Virus record (IMG/VR): IMGVR_UViG_3300015261_000161
Coordinates: 1 to 35,915 of that record
Strand: one strand, 5' to 3'
DNA length: 35,915 nt
Source of the DNA: a virus
A program made the position numbers and the translations under genes. Below are positions 24,412-31,778 of this stretch, piece by piece; within the stretch, counting starts at the first letter, position 1, and every line of letters begins with the position of its first letter. Under the pieces are notes generated by a model. The model had not been told where the DNA came from and did no database searches. It saw nothing but the letters and a program-made list of their open reading frames with translations.

Positions 24412-24500
24412 TTGACCATCAGCTTTACGCAGGACGGTCGGTACGGCTTTATCGCCCAGGCGACTGGCCAGAAACAGCCAAATGAATTTATTCAGGTAGT
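24412..24500 (-). pseudogene. Decayed second copy of the Icd-like core
   Basis: Minus strand encodes KFIWLFLASRLGDKAVPTVL, matching KFTWLFLGKHTGDKAAPTVL of the intact gene at 23774-24073. No start or full-length frame remains, and it runs into the end of the RHH gene. A tandem-duplication or recombination remnant. Confidence 0.6.
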
Positions 24501-24558
24501 GTGAATCCCGCCCTTGCAGCGATGTAGGGGCTAAATCATAGGCTGATTTACATCATGA

Positions 24559-24577
24559 AATGATTTTAATCATTTTC
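24559..24577 (+). promoter_or_regulatory. AT-rich inverted repeat before the WYL-like gene
   Basis: aaatgat/atcattt with a four-base centre, about 60 bp upstream of the GTG at 24635. Candidate operator or promoter element. Confidence 0.4.
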
Positions 24578-24634
24578 TAATAACCACACTGATATCATGC
24601 CAAATTAATTTCGCCACTATCAGGAGGTTACGGC

Positions 24635-25111
24635 GTGAGCACTATCCTAATATTCATTGTGATTGGTTTAATTTTCTATTTTGGTCTTAAAAAACTTTCA
24701 CCTCATGTTTCCGATGAGCATGACGAACACACCAGAAGAAGGAACGAATCAACCAGGCGTATCATCGAGGCTGAGCTAGAAAAAGCACGACTGTACGACG
24801 AGCAAAAAAAATACACTCCAAAGCCGACTCGAAAGCAACGACCGCCCAAAAAAGCACTCAATGGGTTGCCATTAAAAATTACTTATGAAGATGCGGGGGG
24901 AGATATAACGGTTAGAGATATAAGTGTCGTTGAGTACGATTCATTTAGCCAAAAAACATACGCCTGGTGTTATGCCCGTAATGACTGGCGCTCTTTTTTT
25001 ACATATAGAATGCTTGAAGTTATAGACAAGTCTACAGGTGAAGACATCAAAGATATTGACTCATTCTTTGATGAAGCGTTCAAACCTGTCACGAAGAAAG
25101 TAGCTCATTGA
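24635..25111 (+). CDS. Membrane-anchored protein with WYL-like domain
   Basis: 158 residues with a GTG start behind a near-perfect AGGAGG. Residues 3-19 (TILIFIVIGLIFYFGL) form a membrane anchor, then a charged coiled stretch, then a C-terminal domain with LPLKITYEDAGGDITVRDI, YAWCYARNDWRSF and DKSTGEDI. That pattern resembles the small beta-barrel WYL ligand-sensing domain. A hairpin terminator follows. Satellite cargo, perhaps a membrane sensor linked to defence; role inferred. Confidence 0.65.
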   Translation: MSTILIFIVIGLIFYFGLKKLSPHVSDEHDEHTRRRNESTRRIIEAELEKARLYDEQKKYTPKPTRKQRPPKKALNGLPLKITYEDAGGDITVRDISVVEYDSFSQKTYAWCYARNDWRSFFTYRMLEVIDKSTGEDIKDIDSFFDEAFKPVTKKVAH

Positions 25112-25182
25112 GTCAGAAGACTGATTTTGACCACCAGCTGCAAGCCTGGTCATCTTCTCCCGCTGACAAGCGTATCCGCACT

Positions 25183-25206
25183 GGCGGCCCAGCATGGCCG
25201 CCTTTA
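25183..25206 (+). terminator. Terminator after the WYL-like gene
   Basis: Perfect GC stem ggcggcc/ggccgcc (25183-25189 with 25196-25202), loop of six, then tttata. Confidence 0.7.
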
Positions 25207-25214
25207 TATACTCA

Positions 25215-26006
25215 TTATCCCCTGTAAGGTACATTAGAAAAATTTACAGCAACGTGCTGATACCCACTACTATCAAGTAAAAATCTAATTCCTTTTTTAA
25301 TTTGTTCTTTTTCTTTAACTGGACCAATGCAAACAGATTTAATCGGCAATTTTTCTTTTGCCTTAAATATCACATAAGGAATATAACCATTATGTGTAAC
25401 CCTAAAGTTTACTGCCGGGGCATTGTCTTTAGATGTGAATACAAAGCGATACTCCCGCTCCTCAGAAAAACCCTCATGCTTTATGAATGCAACAAGTCCT
25501 CTTAGTAACATTGCTCTATGAACATTTGCATTTCTGTTGCCATCAGTAAACGCTAATTCAAGATGTTCAATGGGTGAAAACCTCTCAATTACCTTCCATA
25601 TTTCCTCATAATTATTTTCACCCAAGTAATCCACCTCACCTCGCTGTATGTAATAGCCACAATCTTTCAATGCCGCATGTAAATAATCCTCATCAAATTC
25701 AATGCACACACCATTTTCTTTTCCATAGCCTCTCCACTGACTTAATTGATCGCCAACCTTTGAAAATGATATGCTATAGAAAGGAAGTACACTAACATCC
25801 TGCATTAGATTGATAAAGTCGGTCACTTTACCTCTTAATTCAGGCGTAACTCTATCACGATAGAAAGCCAACGCATTTAAATAGCACTTTAGACCATGAC
25901 GGAATTCCAGACGATCATTCAGAAAATATATATTGGTTGCCCATAATTCGCTTTTAGAAACAATGCCAAGTAATCCATGTAAATCAGTATAATGATAAAT
26001 GCTCAC
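25215..26006 (-). CDS. DUF2971 protein, probable accessory/defence cargo
   Basis: 263 residues with a GTG start (GAGG seven bases upstream). DUF2971 features: IYHYTDLHGLLGIVSKSELW, LNDRLEFRHG, then YSISFSKVGDQLSQWRGYG with GVCIEFD and, later, FSEEREYRFVF. The family is of unknown biochemistry and common on mobile elements. It lies where satellites carry variable cargo, and is AT-rich. An anti-phage role is plausible by location only. Confidence 0.8.
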   Translation of the reverse strand: MSIYHYTDLHGLLGIVSKSELWATNIYFLNDRLEFRHGLKCYLNALAFYRDRVTPELRGKVTDFINLMQDVSVLPFYSISFSKVGDQLSQWRGYGKENGVCIEFDEDYLHAALKDCGYYIQRGEVDYLGENNYEEIWKVIERFSPIEHLELAFTDGNRNANVHRAMLLRGLVAFIKHEGFSEEREYRFVFTSKDNAPAVNFRVTHNGYIPYVIFKAKEKLPIKSVCIGPVKEKEQIKKGIRFLLDSSGYQHVAVNFSNVPYRG

Positions 26007-26103
26007 TTAATATCCTCACTTCTTAATTATCTGATTTAAGTAGAATATCCAATAGTTGTTTGAACATCTATGTTTTTCTGAAGGGCTATAAAGCAAGCCA
26101 CAA

Positions 26104-26129
26104 GACACCCCGCCTCACTGCGGGGTGCC
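26104..26129 (-). terminator. Terminator after int-alpA
   Basis: Strong stem caccccgc/gcggggtg (26106-26113 with 26120-26127), loop ctcact, 14 bp after the alpA stop on the minus strand. The T tract is short. Confidence 0.6.
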
Positions 26130-26140
26130 TCGAGTGATGG

Positions 26141-26347
26141 TTAAAGTGAGTTTGCTTGCTCTCGCTGCTTATCCAGCCATGCCTCTACATCTTCTCGATA
26201 CCATGTATTCTTACCACCAATTTTGAAAGGCTGTGGAAAGGATTTATCTTTCCGTAAAAACTCAGAGAAGGTACTACGAGCACCAAAACGCAGGAAAGTC
26301 ATAACATCACTGGAAAACATGATTTTGTCGTTCATATAATCACTCAT
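26141..26347 (-). CDS. alpA: AlpA-family excision/transcription regulator
   Basis: 68 residues. ATG overlaps the int stop by eight bases. MerR-like HTH of the AlpA family, with FLRKDKSFPQPFKIGGKNTWYREDVEAWL as the core (read in two blocks around FPQPFKI and TWYREDVEAWL). In PICIs and P4-like elements AlpA-type proteins activate the satellite programme or integrase/excision. The int-alpA order and coupling is the Gram-negative PICI hallmark. Confidence 0.88.
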   Translation of the reverse strand: MSDYMNDKIMFSSDVMTFLRFGARSTFSEFLRKDKSFPQPFKIGGKNTWYREDVEAWLDKQREQANSL

Positions 26348-27572
26348 TAACTAACTTGAGGCCCTTATGACCATTTTGTCTATTGATAATCCCGCAGCGA
26401 GCTGAATCCATAAAATCACCAACCCACTGCATCATTTTTCTACGTTGCTCTATATATCTTGAGCGGTTGTACACGTTTCTTATGGCATTACCATTTTTGT
26501 GAGCGAGGGCTGCCTCGATCACATCAGGATTAAATCCTTCCTCATTTAACAAAGTGCTCCACATAGCTCGAAATCCGTGCGGAGTAACTTTCCCTGAATA
26601 AGGGCTATCAGAAATCACTCCTGAAACAGAGCGTCGAGGGATCGGCTTCCCAGCTATTCTGGATGGGAACACATATTTACCATGTTTGATTTTTTGCATC
26701 TCTTTGATGATTGCTAACGCCTGAGATGAAAGCGGCACCACATGTTCACATTTGGTTTTAATCCTCGTTGGTGGGATTTTCCATATACTGGCATTGAGAT
26801 CAAATTCACTCCATTCAGCCTCAAAAGCTTCTCTAGGCCTTACCATTGTCAGCATTAAAAACAATAGTGCTTTTTTATATCTTTCTGGAGCCTCGGCCTC
26901 CCACCAACTGATAAATCCCGGCAATTCATCTATCGGTAATGCTGGAAGTGATTTCACACGTTCAGCATTGAATACATTTTTAATTTTCTGCAATGGGTTT
27001 ATTTTTATAATTCCGCTATTAACTGCGTAATTCATTATTTCGTTAAGAGTGGAAATCAATCGATGCAGGGTGTTATTTCTGTCTTCATATTTTTTCAGAA
27101 GTGAAATAACAATCGGTGCATTAATGTCATGGATAGACATCTCCCCAAATAGTGGAATAACCTGTTTATTTATAATGCGTTCAATGTTCTCGATAGTTTT
27201 TGCGCGTAGGTTTCCACCTTTTTTAAACGCTACCCAGTTTCCTACAACCGTTTTCATGGTTTGCGCATACAGCTTTTCCCTATCTTCACGTAATTTCTTC
27301 TTTTCCTCACAAGGATCTATGCCCCGCGCTCGCAGGCGTTTCAGCTCATCACGGCGTTCGCGCGCCTCGGACAGGGTGAAATCAGGATAGCGGCCAATGG
27401 TATAAGTCTGACGTTTTCCGGTGACCGGGTGTGTATATCGATAAACCCAAGACTTACCACCAACCGCCGATACATTGAGTACCAGGCCTGAATAGTCATA
27501 GAGGGAGTAAGGCTTGCCGGTGCCCTTTGCTCCCTTAACGTCCGCCACGGTAAGCGATTTCATTACAGCCAT
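26340..27572 (-). CDS. int: Tyrosine integrase of the satellite (P4-like)
   Basis: 410 residues from the ATG at 27572 (AGGAG, eight bases); the frame extends upstream without support. N-terminal DUF4102-type arm-binding domain (SLYDYSGLVLNVS, KSWVYRYTHPVTGKRQTYTIG), then core-binding and catalytic domains: Arg in MVRPREAFEAEW, Lys near PTRIKTK, HGFRAMWSTLL and the nucleophile Tyr in IRNVYNRSRY. It begins about 170 bp from the 11-bp repeat. It should recombine the repeat within phage gene U, an unusual target for this family, which normally uses tRNA or housekeeping genes. Confidence 0.92.
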   Translation of the reverse strand: MAVMKSLTVADVKGAKGTGKPYSLYDYSGLVLNVSAVGGKSWVYRYTHPVTGKRQTYTIGRYPDFTLSEARERRDELKRLRARGIDPCEEKKKLREDREKLYAQTMKTVVGNWVAFKKGGNLRAKTIENIERIINKQVIPLFGEMSIHDINAPIVISLLKKYEDRNNTLHRLISTLNEIMNYAVNSGIIKINPLQKIKNVFNAERVKSLPALPIDELPGFISWWEAEAPERYKKALLFLMLTMVRPREAFEAEWSEFDLNASIWKIPPTRIKTKCEHVVPLSSQALAIIKEMQKIKHGKYVFPSRIAGKPIPRRSVSGVISDSPYSGKVTPHGFRAMWSTLLNEEGFNPDVIEAALAHKNGNAIRNVYNRSRYIEQRRKMMQWVGDFMDSARCGIINRQNGHKGLKLVNE

Positions 27573-27701
27573 TACATTACTCCTGGGGTTATTTTTTAGG
27601 CCTTTTTTTAGTCCATTAAGGGAGGTATTAACCGTTAAAATCCGTAAATCACAGAACAATCTGGACAAGCCGAATGAAATAACCCGCTGAAAATGAACAA
27701 A

Positions 27702-27827
27702 TTAGACACATAGGAACGAATCAATCCTAAAGATTACCCTCATCATCAGCGGTGGCAGTTCTTCCAGCCAGTTTTCCGCCTGTTCGCGCACATTAGCGGA
27801 AATGACGGATAAGGGGTTAAAACTCAC
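27702..27827 (-). pseudogene. U: gpU 5' fragment cut off by the satellite
   Basis: Begins with GTG at 27827, inside the end of the upstream gene and behind AAGGAG at good spacing. It reads VSFNPLSVISANVREQAENW then LEELPPL and Met-Met, where the 11-bp repeat occurs; beyond that the satellite adds 12 unrelated residues and a TAA at 27704. Joined at the repeat, the frame runs on into gpU (MMWGSFIFSL at 17131). This is the main evidence that the element sits inside U. Confidence 0.8.
27741..27751. repeat. Satellite attachment site, right copy
   Basis: catcatcagcg, identical to 17126-17136, next to the integrase gene. Site-specific recombination between the copies would remove about 10.6 kb and restore an open gpU frame of about 203 residues. 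Confidence 0.8.
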
Positions 27828-28347
27828 CGATAAGGCTCCTTAAATCCGACACCACGTTATCTGACAGGCTCAGCGCATTGATACCGGCGATGCGGCGCAC
27901 GCCCAGCAACGGGTTAATCTCCAGCAGGGGGATCAGCCCGTTGGCCAGCACGCTGTAGTAGCTGGCTGAAACCGTCATCACCTGCCCGACGTCGGAACGG
28001 TTATCTGCCCCGTGCTCGTCGCTGCTTATATCGCTGATAAAACCTTCCACCTGCTCCTCAAGGAAGGTCACGCCATCCATCACGCCACGGTAAGCCCGCC
28101 GGATGGTCAGGCGCGCCTTTACACCCGGTACCGCGCCGAACAGCAGAAAGGCGGAGTGATCCATACCCGGCACTTTGTAGGTCGCCGTCAGTTCCTCCGT
28201 GCCCGTATCCACCGGCACCGGGGCGTTCATGTTGCCGGCACGGAACAGCTTTTTTGTGATGCGCAGCGCCGGCGGAGTGTAGGCCACCACATCTGACAGC
28301 TGAAAACCGTTGAGCAGCAGCGTGCAGCCGCGGTAAATCGCCATCAC
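27817..28347 (-). CDS. Second tail tube-family protein (FII paralogue)
   Basis: 176 residues. Like the tube protein at 9127-9636 it has VVAYTPPAL, PVPVDTGTEELTATYKV, LLFGAVPGVKARLTIRRAY, SDEHGADNRSDVGQVM and LEINPLLGVRRIAGINAL. Both are FII-family, so this phage encodes two tube-type proteins. This one lies in the head-tail connector region, before U. It could form a specialised ring such as the tube's first or last layer. Its last codons overlap the 5' fragment of U. Confidence 0.82.
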   Translation of the reverse strand: MMAIYRGCTLLLNGFQLSDVVAYTPPALRITKKLFRAGNMNAPVPVDTGTEELTATYKVPGMDHSAFLLFGAVPGVKARLTIRRAYRGVMDGVTFLEEQVEGFISDISSDEHGADNRSDVGQVMTVSASYYSVLANGLIPLLEINPLLGVRRIAGINALSLSDNVVSDLRSLIGEF

Positions 28348-28898
28348 TCCTCCTTCGCTATCAGCTTGTAATCCTGCTCATGGTCTTTGCCGACATCCGG
28401 GAAGATGCCCAGCCAGAATTCTTTCAGCCGCGGCGCGTCCGGCTCATCGAACGGATCCGCGCCCACTGCCAGCCGCTGCGAAAAACTCACGCTCCAGATC
28501 GCATGATCTGCGCCGCCTTCGCTTTTCTGCCAGACAACCGGCTCCGCGCCGATAAACTCCGCCGGCGCGGTGCACCTGCCGAACTGGCGGCCATGTACCC
28601 AGTCAGATAATTTGAGCGCCGCGTTGCGCACCCGGGTGTCGGCACTTTCGCCCGTCCCGTCCGGGTCGGCCACGGAAAAATGTCGCAGCACAAACAGGTT
28701 ACAGCGCAGCTCCAGCGTGACGTTCCCGCCCATCTCTGTGTCTGCCCGTTGCCAGCCGGCCACGTCAAAAAAAATCGCAGGCGTCGGAAAATCCGCCGGA
28801 ATGTCCGGGTACAGTCGCACGGTATGCGCCCACGGGATTTTCATCAGCGCCGCCTTTACCGCGTCCTGATAATCACTGAGAAAACTGACGCCGTTCAT
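28344..28898 (-). CDS. Head-tail connector / tail terminator-like protein
   Basis: 184 residues, overlapping the next gene by four bases. Begins FLSDYQDAVKAALMKIPW, then RLYPDIPADFPTPAIFFDV and FSQRLAVG. Similar short phage proteins lie between gpZ and the tube and cap or complete the tail. Assignment rests on position and general resemblance to tail-completion proteins; no strong motif. Confidence 0.55.
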   Translation of the reverse strand: MNGVSFLSDYQDAVKAALMKIPWAHTVRLYPDIPADFPTPAIFFDVAGWQRADTEMGGNVTLELRCNLFVLRHFSVADPDGTGESADTRVRNAALKLSDWVHGRQFGRCTAPAEFIGAEPVVWQKSEGGADHAIWSVSFSQRLAVGADPFDEPDAPRLKEFWLGIFPDVGKDHEQDYKLIAKEE

Positions 28899-28910
28899 CA
28901 GAATGTCCTC

Positions 28911-29528
28911 TTACTTAATGCCACCGGCGATGCGCCCTTTCATATCCTGCTCAAAACGCTTCAGCAGGTCGTCGTTCATTTCCTGGTACAAATCATCGGA
29001 AACTGCCCGCCGCACCGGGCCATAAATCGGTACGGTCGCCTCATGCACAAATCCGCGCCCGTTGCGTTGCCAGATACTCTCCCGCCCGCGCACAATGCCG
29101 ATAAAGGAATCCGGGAAGGACAGTGTGGCCAGTTGCGGGGAGTCGGGGGTAAAAGTCACCCCCCGCGCACCGGCCATACGGATAAACCGGCCTCTGGCGT
29201 CGCGCCGTCGTTCAGGCTGTGGCGGCGCTTCCATGCGGCCTTTTACCGCACTGACCGGGAGCGCGTTAAGACCAAACCAGAGTTTTCCCTGCCCCGGTGC
29301 GGCAGCAGTCAGCGCCAGACGCTGGCCAAATGTTTTGACGCGCCGTTGCAGGGCTTTTTTGTTCTTCCCGCCGGTCTGCGCCATCATCAGGTTCAGCGCC
29401 TGGCGGCGGTATTTCGCCAGCGTGCCCCGGAGCGCTTTGTTATAAGCCCCGCTCATCTGGGCGGGGGTGGCACCAACCCGATCGGCAAGCGCTTTCAGCT
29501 CACCGGCATCCAGATAAAATCCGGTCAC
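28911..29528 (-). CDS. Z: Minor tail protein gpZ-like
   Basis: 205 residues of the lambda gpZ family: N-terminal AYNKALRGTLAKYRRQALN, a basic middle with KNKKALQRRVKTFGQRL and a later RDARGRFIRMAGARG. Works in maturing the tail end that binds the head. Overlaps the upstream gene by four bases, so they are translated together. Confidence 0.85.
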   Translation of the reverse strand: MTGFYLDAGELKALADRVGATPAQMSGAYNKALRGTLAKYRRQALNLMMAQTGGKNKKALQRRVKTFGQRLALTAAAPGQGKLWFGLNALPVSAVKGRMEAPPQPERRRDARGRFIRMAGARGVTFTPDSPQLATLSFPDSFIGIVRGRESIWQRNGRGFVHEATVPIYGPVRRAVSDDLYQEMNDDLLKRFEQDMKGRIAGGIK

Positions 29529-29878
29529 AGCAGACCTCCTGATCGATCCAACGGGGATTTTTTATAAGCCGACAGGTAAACCACCGTCAGGCCGGTACCG
29601 TCCGGCTGCAGGCTTTTCACAGACTGCATTACACCCCGCACAACGACAGCATCCCCTTTTTCCAGCCCGGCAATATCCCGGTCAAAAGCCGTAAAACAGG
29701 CATCACGCCCCTGGATTTGTCCGCCGTCCGGCACGTCCGTGCCCTGCCAGGGGGCATCGTATATGGCAGGAATAACGGTGCGCCGGGAAGTGTCCGGCCA
29801 GAGCGTGACGCCGCCAGGCTCCGCGAACGTCCCAATCATCTGTTCATCACCGGCCGCAAGGTCACGGGCGAAACTCAT
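29525..29878 (-). CDS. Head-tail joining protein (lambda FII-like)
   Basis: 117 residues. Begins MSFARDLAAGDEQMIGTFAE; VTLWPDTSRRTVIPAIYD and KGDAVVVRGVMQSVKSLQPD match the Phage_attach family (lambda gpFII), which closes filled heads and receives the tail. Position after FI is as in lambda. Overlaps both neighbours by four bases. Confidence 0.82.
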   Translation of the reverse strand: MSFARDLAAGDEQMIGTFAEPGGVTLWPDTSRRTVIPAIYDAPWQGTDVPDGGQIQGRDACFTAFDRDIAGLEKGDAVVVRGVMQSVKSLQPDGTGLTVVYLSAYKKSPLDRSGGLL

Positions 29879-30261
29879 GCATCCTCCGCATGCCCTGCCG
29901 CAATGCAGGCCGCGGCATCGTCCGTACTCACCTCAATCACTTCACCGGGCTGGATGATGGCCCTGACCGCGAGGCTGCGCCCTGCCGGGTAGTGAAAAAC
30001 ATCCAGCGCATGCAGCACGCGAATGAAGCGGCGATCGCCGGATCCGGATGAGGAAGCCGGGGCATGATTTTGATCTGACTCTTTTTGGGGGTGGTTCTGC
30101 GTAATTATCTCGCCGTCCTGTTCATCATCCAGCAACCCGGCTTCGGCCTGTGCTTCCGCCAGACGTGCTTCCAGTTCGGCCACGTTTCCCTCGGTGCTGA
30201 GCGGACGTCCCAGCTTTTCACTCAGGTCCTTCAGCGCGGCAATTAATTCAGGTTTAGTCAT
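29875..30261 (-). CDS. FI: DNA packaging protein FI (lambda-like)
   Basis: 128 residues. N terminus MTKPELIAALKDLSEKLGRP closely follows the lambda gpFI start (MTKDELIARL...), then an acidic linker and a C-terminal IQPGEVIEVSTDDAAACIAAGHA, comparable with lambda's RVSAGVAAEM. FI promotes terminase release and prohead docking. It follows the capsid gene and a terminator. Confidence 0.85.
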   Translation of the reverse strand: MTKPELIAALKDLSEKLGRPLSTEGNVAELEARLAEAQAEAGLLDDEQDGEIITQNHPQKESDQNHAPASSSGSGDRRFIRVLHALDVFHYPAGRSLAVRAIIQPGEVIEVSTDDAAACIAAGHAEDA

Positions 30262-30274
30262 GTTTTGTCTCCGG

Positions 30275-30294
30275 AAAAGGGGGCATACGCCCCC
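30275..30294 (-). terminator. Terminator after the capsid gene
   Basis: Stem gggggc/gccccc (30279-30284 with 30289-30294), loop atac, followed on the minus strand by TTTT. Lies between capsid stop and FI start. Confidence 0.7.
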
Positions 30295-30302
30295 GTTAAC
30301 AC

Positions 30303-31337
30303 TTATTTAAGGGATACCACCACAAAGGCGTCCGGATCCGGCAGCACCATCGCCGGCGCGGACTGGGTCATGGTCTGCTCAATGGACGGATCGCCTTGCT
30401 GGATCCAGTTTTTCGGGTAGCGGGTGCCTTCGGTCAGCCCTTCTTTAAACGCATCGGCATCGACAATGGCACCATAGGTACGAAAACCCCTGACCTGGGT
30501 ATTACCCAGGATCAGCGTGTTATCCGGCAGGTAGCGGGTTTTGGATTTCGTCTCAGGATCGATGTACTGGCCCTTATAGACCACCACCGCCACGTCGCCG
30601 TAGTAGCCCTTATGGCTCACCACCGCGCCCAGGTCCTTCAGGGCGGTTTCCATCTGGCTGTTCGAACCGCGGCGGGTGTCCATTTTTTCGCGGAACAGCT
30701 TAAAGCTGTTCAGCAGGGTCCAGGTCTTCCCGTCCATCACCATGATATCCACCGCGCCGGAGGCATAATCCGCCCAGGCATCGATGTCCGCGGCCGGATC
30801 GTAAGTGTCGCGGTCCTGTTTCGACCAGGCCGTACCATCTGTCTGTGCAATGTTGTTTGACGCGCTGCGCTGCATATCAATTTCGTAGGTCGGGAAGTTA
30901 TCGCTGGTCAGGGTGTACTTGCCGTACAGGACCGCCTGCACCGCCTGAAATTCTTCCAGCTGCTTGATGGCCATGTCCTCATCCTGCAGGTTCTGCATGA
31001 TGATGGCATCGCGGCGATCGGCCAGGCTCATCGGCTCGTCCGGATCTTCCCCCGGCAGGCGCTTAATCAGCTGCCCCGGATTCACAGTGTGCTTCGGCTT
31101 CGTATAACCCGGTTTGAAAGACCAGGTTTTGCCGCCGCGGGTATGGTCAACCTTGCCGGTGACCAGCGGCGCGCAGTACACGGCCATGGCCACATCGCCA
31201 GGGATTTTATCCAGGAACACTTCTTCGGTCTGGAAGGTGTAGGTTTCCCGGAAGAACAGCTTCAGGAACAGCGGATCGAATTTGAACGTCTGGGTGGTGA
31301 CCGCCAGCAGTTCGCGCATGGTGTAAAAATCGCTCAT
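30303..31337 (-). CDS. E: Major capsid protein (lambda gpE-like) of the prophage
   Basis: 344 residues, lambda E family with HK97 fold. FKPGYTKPKHTV, DTYDPAADID, MDTRRGSNSQMET and VSHKGYYGDVA are the conserved blocks. Flanked by terminators on both sides, suggesting separate control of shell protein. Paralogous to the satellite capsid at 19200-20234. Confidence 0.94.
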   Translation of the reverse strand: MSDFYTMRELLAVTTQTFKFDPLFLKLFFRETYTFQTEEVFLDKIPGDVAMAVYCAPLVTGKVDHTRGGKTWSFKPGYTKPKHTVNPGQLIKRLPGEDPDEPMSLADRRDAIIMQNLQDEDMAIKQLEEFQAVQAVLYGKYTLTSDNFPTYEIDMQRSASNNIAQTDGTAWSKQDRDTYDPAADIDAWADYASGAVDIMVMDGKTWTLLNSFKLFREKMDTRRGSNSQMETALKDLGAVVSHKGYYGDVAVVVYKGQYIDPETKSKTRYLPDNTLILGNTQVRGFRTYGAIVDADAFKEGLTEGTRYPKNWIQQGDPSIEQTMTQSAPAMVLPDPDAFVVVSLK

Positions 31338-31350
31338 GAATTTTTCTCAC

Positions 31351-31372
31351 AAAAAAACCGCCCGGAGGCGGT
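31351..31372 (-). terminator. Terminator between decoration and capsid genes
   Basis: Stem accgcc/ggcggt (31357-31362 with 31367-31372), loop of four, then a run of seven T on the minus strand; about 14 bp upstream of the capsid ATG, similar in place and sequence to the one before the sheath gene. Confidence 0.85.
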
Positions 31373-31397
31373 GATAAACAGGATCAGTAAAAAGGGA

Positions 31398-31778
31398 TTA
31401 ACCGAGGTGAATGGCGGTACCGGCAAAGGCGGTGCTTTTCTCCGCCTCCGTCAGCTCACGCTCTGAGGCTTTGGCCTCGCCACCGTCCGCCCCGCCGTCG
31501 CTCTGTGTCATTTTCGGCCAGGCCACCTGCGAGGCGCGGAATCCGCCTTTGATGTAATAACTGACCACATCGCCGGCAACAGCGGCGATGGCGGTTGCCG
31601 TTAAGCCGATAGCCCTGCCCTGCGTGCCGTCCCAGGCCGCCAGCGTGCCGTCGGCAGAGACCATCAGCGGCGTCAGCCGCTCAGCGTTCATGTCGGCAGA
31701 CAAAATGCCGGTGGTGCTCACCGGCAGGTCGGGGCCAAGAATAAAATCATCATGTACAAAAATCTGTACTTCACTCAT
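31398..31778 (-). CDS. D: Head decoration protein (lambda gpD-like)
   Basis: 126 residues, ATG with AAAGGAG site. Lambda D family: LTPLMVSADGTLAAWDG, then SYYIKGGFRASQVAWPKM. Trimeric cap that stabilises the expanded shell. Overlaps the protease gene by eight bases. Same family as the satellite gene at 18836-19192. Confidence 0.9.
   Translation of the reverse strand: MSEVQIFVHDDFILGPDLPVSTTGILSADMNAERLTPLMVSADGTLAAWDGTQGRAIGLTATAIAAVAGDVVSYYIKGGFRASQVAWPKMTQSDGGADGGEAKASERELTEAEKSTAFAGTAIHLG

Larger units (their letters stand above)
17126..27751 (-). mobile_element. Phage satellite (PICI/P4-like) with own capsid, inserted in prophage gene U
   Basis: About 10.6 kb between two copies of an 11-bp repeat. 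Order from the right: int, alpA, DUF2971 gene, WYL-like gene, ribbon-helix-helix gene, Icd-like gene, two small genes, helicase, iterons, coiled-coil gene, operator cluster, capsid, decoration, small gene, AlpA-like regulator, cos, small terminase. Size, an integrase next to one end with alpA behind it, and a D5-type helicase are typical of Gram-negative PICIs and P4-like satellites. No portal, protease, large terminase, tail or lysis genes are present, so it depends on a helper. Confidence 0.85.

Noticed and set aside
17294-27572. A standard capsid-forming PICI with a full head operon
   Set aside because: Only capsid, decoration and small terminase are present. Portal, protease, connector and large terminase genes were looked for on both strands and not found within the element.
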